A DNA stretch of 20,256 nucleotides from Ectopseudomonas composti. GTDB taxonomy: Bacteria; Pseudomonadota; Gammaproteobacteria; Pseudomonadales; Pseudomonadaceae. The position numbers were made by a program, and so were the translations under genes. Every line of letters begins with the position of its first letter. Positions within the stretch are counted from its first letter, which is position 1. The notes under the pieces are model-generated. The model was not told the DNA's origin. It ran no database searches and worked only from the letters and a program-made list of their open reading frames with translations. Of this stretch, positions 16,751-20,256 are shown piece after piece. The DNA lies in assembly GCA_946886245.1 (NCBI GenBank), contig CAMPIF010000018.1, positions 1-20,256 of the forward strand, read 5' to 3'.

Positions 16751-17545
16751 ATGTCGAGCACGTTCATCAATCGCCACTGGCACCTACGCGCCATGCTGGT
16801 CTGCCATGTCCTGGCCATCGCACTGCTCGTCAGCTGGCTGTGGCAGCCCACACGCGAGTTGTGGGACGCCTTCGATCTGTGGCTGTTCAAGCTGCTCAAC
16901 GACCCGGTACACGCCGCCGGCCTGTGGGCCAAGATCTGGGCAATCGGCAGCATGCGCCCGGTGGATCTGGGTGTCGGCGTGGTGATGTTGGCGGTGATGC
17001 TCAAGGCCGGCCTGGTCTTCCAAGGCCATCAGGTGCGCCGGGCCTTGTTCGCCTTTCTGGTCGCCCTGACGGTGATGCTGCTGATGCGTGTGCTGTTTTC
17101 CGACCTGGTCGAGTACATGGGCTGGCAGCACGCCAGCCCGTCGCTGGTGGTAGAAGGCAGCGCCCGCCTGACCGAGATGTTCCCCGCCTGGGAAGAACGC
17201 TGGAACCTCAAGGACAGCGCCAGTCGCAGCTTTCCCGGTGATCACGCCTCGGTGCTGCTGATCTGGGCCTATTTCATGAGTTTCTTTGCCCGTGGCTGGC
17301 GCCTGCTGCTGGTCTGGGCAATCACTCTGATCGGCATACTGCCGCGCCTGGTGGCCGGCGCCCACTGGGGAGCGGATGCCTTAGTCGGCGGCGTACTCCT
17401 CAGCCTGCTGGCTCTGGCCTGGGGTTGCTACACCCCATTGGGTCATCACGCCAGCGAATGGCTGGAGAAGATCACCCTGCCGATCACCTCGCGCCTGGCC
17501 AAGCTGCCACTGCTGGGGCGCCTGAGCATCGTCAGCGGACGCTGA
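16751..17545 (+). CDS. PAP2-family membrane phosphatase
   Basis: A 264-residue inner-membrane acid phosphatase of the PAP2 superfamily with about six membrane segments (first at about residues 14-31). The central motif is SFPGDHAS (160-167), a variant of PSGH with Asp before the His (H165). The third motif is LPRLVAGAHWGAD (197-209), with R199, H205 and D209. A classical first motif KxxxxxxRP is not obvious; WNLKDSASR (151-159) lies in the expected region. Lipid phosphatases, undecaprenyl-pyrophosphatases and lipid A phosphate-modifying enzymes such as LpxT belong to this family; the motif variant FPGDHA slightly favours the lipid A-modifying kind, but the substrate is not settled. The ATG at 16751 has AAGGGA about ten bases upstream and is preferred over an earlier in-frame start at 16676. 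P. aeruginosa has a comparable gene at this position (PA5194, from memory). Confidence 0.82.
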   Translation: MSSTFINRHWHLRAMLVCHVLAIALLVSWLWQPTRELWDAFDLWLFKLLNDPVHAAGLWAKIWAIGSMRPVDLGVGVVMLAVMLKAGLVFQGHQVRRALFAFLVALTVMLLMRVLFSDLVEYMGWQHASPSLVVEGSARLTEMFPAWEERWNLKDSASRSFPGDHASVLLIWAYFMSFFARGWRLLLVWAITLIGILPRLVAGAHWGADALVGGVLLSLLALAWGCYTPLGHHASEWLEKITLPITSRLAKLPLLGRLSIVSGR

Positions 17546-17564
17546 AAGAGATCACCTGAATGCT

Positions 17565-17606
17565 ATCCGGGAATGGTCGGTGTGATTTCCCGGATTTCAT
17601 CCGGGC
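17565..17606. repeat. degenerate copy of the CCCGGAT/ATCCGGG repeat
   Basis: ATCCGGGAA (17565-17573) and TTCCCGGAT (17587-17595) pair perfectly over nine bases and are followed by TTCATCCGGGCTT. The order matches the right half of the perfect element at 13823-13882. It lies 20 bases after the PAP2 stop and may act as its 3' hairpin. Confidence 0.6.
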
Positions 17607-17632
17607 TTGGCAAGCGCGCTGCACCCGCCGGC

Positions 17633-17697
17633 CGTAGGGTGCGCCGTGCGCACCAACAGCGGTCGGCGAAGTTTCGGTGCGCACAGCACAGCCTACG
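17633..17697. repeat. 65-bp REP-like inverted repeat (GTAGGGTGCGC ... CAGCCTAC)
   Basis: 22-base arms (17633-17654 and 17676-17697) match in inverted orientation with three mismatches around a 21-base centre. The left arm contains GGTGCGC/GCGCACC as in the repeat at 13666-13686. With the preceding repeat it fills the gap between the convergent PAP2 and hslR genes. The related but decayed element at 3077-3149 also sits between convergent genes. Confidence 0.7.
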
Positions 17698-17708
17698 GCG
17701 AGGTAACG

Positions 17709-18140
17709 CTATTCGTCCTCATCCGCCCAGGGATGGCGCAAGCCACCTTCCTGCTGTTCATTGAATTGATGAATCTGCCGGCGCTGCTTCTTGCTCGGCC
17801 GGCCGTCGGTCTGCATCCCCACGGCGCCAGCCTTGCGCATCGCAGCAGCCTGCTCGCGGCGAGCGATGCTTTCTTCCGTCTCGCGATACAGCAGTTGCGC
17901 CTCGGGCGCACCACGGCGGACGCTGGATAATGCCAGCACGACCACGGTGCGTTCGTCGAAACCGGTGCGCAGCACGTATTCGTCGCCGATCCTCGGCTCC
18001 TTGCCCGGCTTGCAGCGCTCGCCACGATGATGGACCTTGCCACCTTCTATGGCGGCCTTGCACAGGGCGCGCGTCTTGAAGAAGCGTGCCGCCCACAGCC
18101 ATTTGTCCAGGCGGATCTTGTCGTCGTCTTTTTCGCTCAA
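17709..18140 (-). CDS. hslR: Hsp15 ribosome-associated heat-shock protein
   Basis: A 143-residue S4-domain RNA-binding protein. In E. coli Hsp15 binds 50S subunits that carry a stalled nascent chain with peptidyl-tRNA and helps recycle them after heat shock. The S4 domain is at the N-terminus (RLDKWLWAARFFKTRALCK, residues 10-28, to about 75), and the basic and acidic C-terminal tail (KKQRRQ ... WADEDE) is family-typical. The start is TTG at 18140, with an AAAGAG upstream. The TTG overlaps the stop of the desaturase gene (TTGA), so hslR appears to be translated as the last gene of an arsR-desaturase-hslR unit. No separate hslR promoter is evident, though one could be inside the desaturase gene. 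Family assignment is secure. Confidence 0.94.
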   Translation of the reverse strand: MSEKDDDKIRLDKWLWAARFFKTRALCKAAIEGGKVHHRGERCKPGKEPRIGDEYVLRTGFDERTVVVLALSSVRRGAPEAQLLYRETEESIARREQAAAMRKAGAVGMQTDGRPSKKQRRQIHQFNEQQEGGLRHPWADEDE

Positions 18141-19114
18141 TGCTCTTTCAACTCCATAACCATCGCTTCATGCCTGCCCGCCCGTCCCCCACATTCACAC
18201 CTGCAACGGCGGTGAACATGGCGCAACTCTTCACGTACAGGCAGGTCGGCGGGTGTTTTCAAGTTCCACACCAGCCCCATTCGCTGAAGCACCAAAAGCA
18301 CCCACCATCCCGGGTCCCACTCGCCCTCATACAACCCCAGTTTTGCAGACCCTGGGAACGCGTGGTGGTTGTTATGCCAACATTCGCCCATTGTCAGCAG
18401 GACAGCGAAAGGCACGTTGTAACCCTGCACGCTCGCACCTTCCACGATATGCGCCTGGTCACCATGGCGGTGGGCGAAATGCCCAATCAGCCAATGACCA
18501 AATACCCCAGCGGTGACTCGGGCGCAGACACCCCAGAACACCCAACCCCAGCCACCGATAGCAAAGAACAGAAGAGCCCAGGGCAGTTGCTGGAGCATCC
18601 AGGTTTTCTGCAGGAAACGATAAACCGGGTCCTCCTCGATCCGTGCCTCAACCAGAATGTCCGGTGGCCGTCTCAGGCGCAATTCACAATGCAATTGCCA
18701 CCAGGCATCCACCAACGGCGAACGCCGATGGCCAAAGAAATCGTGGCACGCCTTCTGCCGCTGGGCATAGTCGCGCAAATCATGGGTACGCAGCAGACCG
18801 AGTGGTCCGCTAAGCCCCACCAGCACGCCGCAATAGACCAGGAAGTATTCCAACCACTTGGGGCACTGAAAGCTTTCGTGGATGAGCTTTCGGTGCATGC
18901 CCAACGAATGCCCGCACAGCAAGACGAAAGCAGTCGTCACCACAAACAGCACAAATGCAGACCAACTGAATGTCAGCGTACCGCCAACCAAGGCTCCCAG
19001 AGCCATCGTGCTGAACCAGAGCGAACGTATCGGCTCCCAATGAACCTCACCGTTCTCGACGTCCGCACCCAACTGGACTCGGTGATCTTTCAGGCTCTGC
19101 GGAAATATATCCAT
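18137..19114 (-). CDS. membrane fatty acid desaturase
   Basis: A 325-residue di-iron membrane desaturase, probably introducing a double bond into acyl chains of phospholipids or acyl-CoA with reductant from an external partner. Histidine clusters: HSLGMH (H69, H74), HDLRD (H111) with HDFFGH (H124, H129), HWLIGHFAHRH (about 207-217), and HNNHH (247-251), the HxxHH box. Four hydrophobic regions surround these. The C-terminal tail after residue 300 is unusual, with CRCEC (304-308) and nearby His. A strong GGAGG lies five bases before the ATG. It is 24 bases after the ArsR-type gene and overlaps the TTG of hslR. Base composition looks lower in GC than its neighbours. It is not the P. aeruginosa DesA/DesB locus, so its regio-specificity is open. 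Confidence 0.88.
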   Translation of the reverse strand: MDIFPQSLKDHRVQLGADVENGEVHWEPIRSLWFSTMALGALVGGTLTFSWSAFVLFVVTTAFVLLCGHSLGMHRKLIHESFQCPKWLEYFLVYCGVLVGLSGPLGLLRTHDLRDYAQRQKACHDFFGHRRSPLVDAWWQLHCELRLRRPPDILVEARIEEDPVYRFLQKTWMLQQLPWALLFFAIGGWGWVFWGVCARVTAGVFGHWLIGHFAHRHGDQAHIVEGASVQGYNVPFAVLLTMGECWHNNHHAFPGSAKLGLYEGEWDPGWWVLLVLQRMGLVWNLKTPADLPVREELRHVHRRCRCECGGRAGRHEAMVMELKEH

Positions 19115-19138
19115 ATGTTCCTCCGCCGGGACACCGGC

Positions 19139-19456
19139 TCATTCAGACGCTTTCTTGGCCTGCGCCTCAGACTCGCGCTTGAGTTGCCCGCCCGTCGGGC
19201 AGACCTCAAAAGCAAAACCGAGCAGGGTATTCAGCAAACTCTCGGGGTTAAGCCGGTAAGCCACGAACTGCCCACGTCGCTCGCTTACGACCAATCCGGC
19301 TGTCGTCAGTACAGCCAAATGACGGGAAATAGCAGGGGCACTCATCTCGAAGCGACTGGCAATTTCCCCCGCTGTCAGCTCCTGCGCGGAGAGATAGGCC
19401 AGTATCTGCCTACGCGGCGTTGAAGCCAGCGCCTCAAAAATCCGATTAGCGTCCAT
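19139..19456 (-). CDS. ArsR-family winged-helix repressor, not metal-type
   Basis: A 105-residue regulator with a single ArsR winged helix (residues about 3-75); the recognition helix is MSAPAISRHLAVLTTAGLV (38-56) and the wing is SERRGQFVAYRL (58-69). It has only one cysteine (C86) and lacks the ELCVCDL metal site of true ArsR/SmtB sensors, so it resembles the SdpR-like autorepressor branch. The start MDANRIFEAL at 19456 is chosen because GGTGG precedes it; in-frame ATG (19468) and TTG (19477) codons upstream would lie inside the operator. It heads a leftward unit with the fatty acid desaturase and hslR, and a near-perfect promoter and 20-bp palindrome are immediately upstream. Autorepression and control of the desaturase are inferred. 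Confidence 0.88.
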   Translation of the reverse strand: MDANRIFEALASTPRRQILAYLSAQELTAGEIASRFEMSAPAISRHLAVLTTAGLVVSERRGQFVAYRLNPESLLNTLLGFAFEVCPTGGQLKRESEAQAKKASE

Positions 19457-19468
19457 TCGCGCCACCAT

Positions 19469-19488
19469 AATTAACAATTTAGTTAATT
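19469..19488. promoter_or_regulatory. 20-bp palindrome at the start site, likely ArsR-type operator
   Basis: AATTAAC (19469-19475) and GTTAATT (19482-19488) are perfect inverted arms around six bases. The dyad begins one base after the -10 element and covers the expected transcription start, the usual place for a repressor site. Its AT-richness contrasts with the surrounding GC-rich DNA. Confidence 0.72.
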
Positions 19489-19489
19489 G

Positions 19490-19518
19490 CTTATATGCCT
19501 AAAAGAAAAAGGTGACAA
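19490..19518 (-). promoter_or_regulatory. near-consensus sigma70 promoter of the arsR-desaturase-hslR unit
   Basis: On the minus strand TTGTCA (19518-19513) and TATAAG (19495-19490) are separated by exactly 17 bases. Transcription would start near 19483, inside the 20-bp palindrome, and so just upstream of the ArsR-type gene. Confidence 0.72.
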
Positions 19519-19603
19519 CTGAATCAAGCAAAAAACATGTGGGCAGGTGCGGTTGTCATACGCCCTGTCTAGAATGCCCATCCAAATACCCTGGAACGCC
19601 GCC

Positions 19604-20074
19604 TTGAAGACTTTCGACCAGCTCAGCGTGATCGGCCTGCGTGAGTGGATCAATCTGCCCGAGCTCGGCATCATCGGCTTGCGCGCCAAGATCGACACCG
19701 GAGCCAGCACCTCGAGCCTGCACGCCAGCGATATCCAGACGTTCCAGAAGGACGGCGAGGACTGGGTGCGTTTCACCGCCTACCTCGGTACCCAGGTGCA
19801 ACGCCGCCATCGCTGCGAGGCGCAGATGGTCTCGGTGAAACGCATCAAGAGCTCCAATGGCCAGGCGCAGAGCCGCTACGTGATCCGCACGCACCTGGCC
19901 CTCGGCGATCGCCTGTGGCCGGTCGAGTTCACCCTGGCCTGCCGCAAGACCATGCGTTATCGCGTACTACTCGGTTCCAAGGCGCTGATCACCGGCCAAC
20001 TGGTGGTCAATCCGGCACTCAGCTATGTGCAGGACAAACCCTCACTCTCCTCGTCCCTTCCAGGTGCCCAATGA
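19604..20074 (+). CDS. rimB: RimB-like retropepsin-fold protease (annotated elsewhere as ATP-dependent zinc protease)
   Basis: A 156-residue protein with the retropepsin-like catalytic motif [12 protein letters not shown] (D31 in residues 30-41) and the second conserved part [10 protein letters not shown]. In P. fluorescens, from memory, RimB works with RimK and RimA in control of poly-glutamylation of ribosomal protein S6, probably by trimming the glutamate tail. The TTG at 19604 is preferred: it gives [15 protein letters not shown], the family N-terminus, and has GGAA about nine bases upstream. The in-frame ATG at 19574 lies within a TAGAAT sequence (19570-19575) that looks like a -10 element, so it may not be transcribed. 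The stop overlaps the rimK ATG (ATGA). No rimA gene is beside it in this window. Confidence 0.85.
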   Translation: MKTFDQLSVIGLREWINLPELGIIGLRAKIDTGASTSSLHASDIQTFQKDGEDWVRFTAYLGTQVQRRHRCEAQMVSVKRIKSSNGQAQSRYVIRTHLALGDRLWPVEFTLACRKTMRYRVLLGSKALITGQLVVNPALSYVQDKPSLSSSLPGAQ

Positions 20075-20256
20075 AGATCGCCGTGCTGTCGCGCAACCCG
20101 CGTCTGTATTCCACTCGCCGTCTGGTGGAGGCCGGTCAGCAGCAGGGCCATGAGATGCAGGTGATCGACACCCTGCGCGCCTACATGAACATCGCCAGCC
20201 ACAAACCGCAGATCCATTATCGCGGCCAGGCGCTGGAGGGCTTCGATGCGGTGATT
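20071..20256 (+). CDS. rimK: RimK ATP-grasp S6 glutamate ligase, N-terminal 62 residues, cut by window edge
   Basis: RimK adds glutamates to the C-terminus of ribosomal protein S6, altering the proteome and, in Pseudomonas, motility and attachment in response to cyclic di-GMP. Only the N-terminal domain is in the window; it begins [21 protein letters not shown] and includes [18 protein letters not shown], a strong match to the RimK N-terminus. The ATP-grasp domain is beyond the edge. The ATG overlaps the rimB stop, so the two are translationally coupled. Confidence 0.93.
   Translation, partial: MKIAVLSRNPRLYSTRRLVEAGQQQGHEMQVIDTLRAYMNIASHKPQIHYRGQALEGFDAVI

Noticed and set aside
18086..19423. 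445-residue open frame opposite the desaturase and ArsR-type genes
   Set aside because: It spans three genes in antisense, and the real genes carry histidine boxes, a helix-turn-helix and Shine-Dalgarno sequences.

Overview
The window reads as a high-GC gammaproteobacterial chromosome, almost certainly Pseudomonas. The right half (pckA, hslO, a PAP2 phosphatase, hslR, rimB, rimK) matches, from memory, the order around PA5192-PA5197 of P. aeruginosa PAO1. The four-gene MCE transport operon and the LysR/3-hydroxyacyl-CoA dehydrogenase/acyl-CoA dehydrogenase group also have Pseudomonas counterparts. The abundant GTAGGG-type REP hairpins suggest the P. mendocina/oleovorans group, but that narrower placement is only a guess. 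Nothing looks like phage, plasmid, CRISPR, rRNA or tRNA.

Left third (1-7388). An acyl-CoA dehydrogenase (cut by the window edge) and a FadB-like 3-hydroxyacyl-CoA dehydrogenase form a coupled leftward operon. A LysR regulator is divergent from it and probably controls it. Next comes a leftward pair: a Tat-exported aldo/keto reductase and a 12-helix Npt/Tlc-like transporter, with a good sigma70 promoter. Then come an unknown 55-residue protein gene with its own Shine-Dalgarno and terminator, and a Baeyer-Villiger-type flavin monooxygenase.

Middle (7546-13614). Four rightward genes joined by start/stop overlaps encode a complete MCE lipid transporter: a STAS-MlaE permease fusion, an ATPase, a membrane-anchored MCE protein and a PqiC-like lipoprotein. 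Downstream is a REP-associated tyrosine transposase (RAYT) bracketed by its REP hairpins, then a RecQ-family helicase with an atypically late zinc motif.

Right third (13615-20256). A dense cluster of REP-type repeats and a strong terminator follow pckA. pckA has a 28-bp perfect dyad in its leader that looks like an RccR site. hslO is leftward and a PAP2 phosphatase is divergent from it. Beyond the PAP2 gene lies an apparently inserted unit, arsR-type regulator plus fatty acid desaturase. It is joined by a start/stop overlap to hslR and driven by a near-consensus promoter with a 20-bp palindrome at the start site. rimB and the start of rimK (ribosomal protein S6 glutamylation) run rightward to the window edge.

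No wholly new system is evident. The most interesting items are the arsR-desaturase-hslR transcription unit, the RccR-like pckA operator, the REP element that supplies the stop codons of two convergent genes, the divergent RecQ, the exported aldo/keto reductase-transporter pair and the unknown 55-residue protein.
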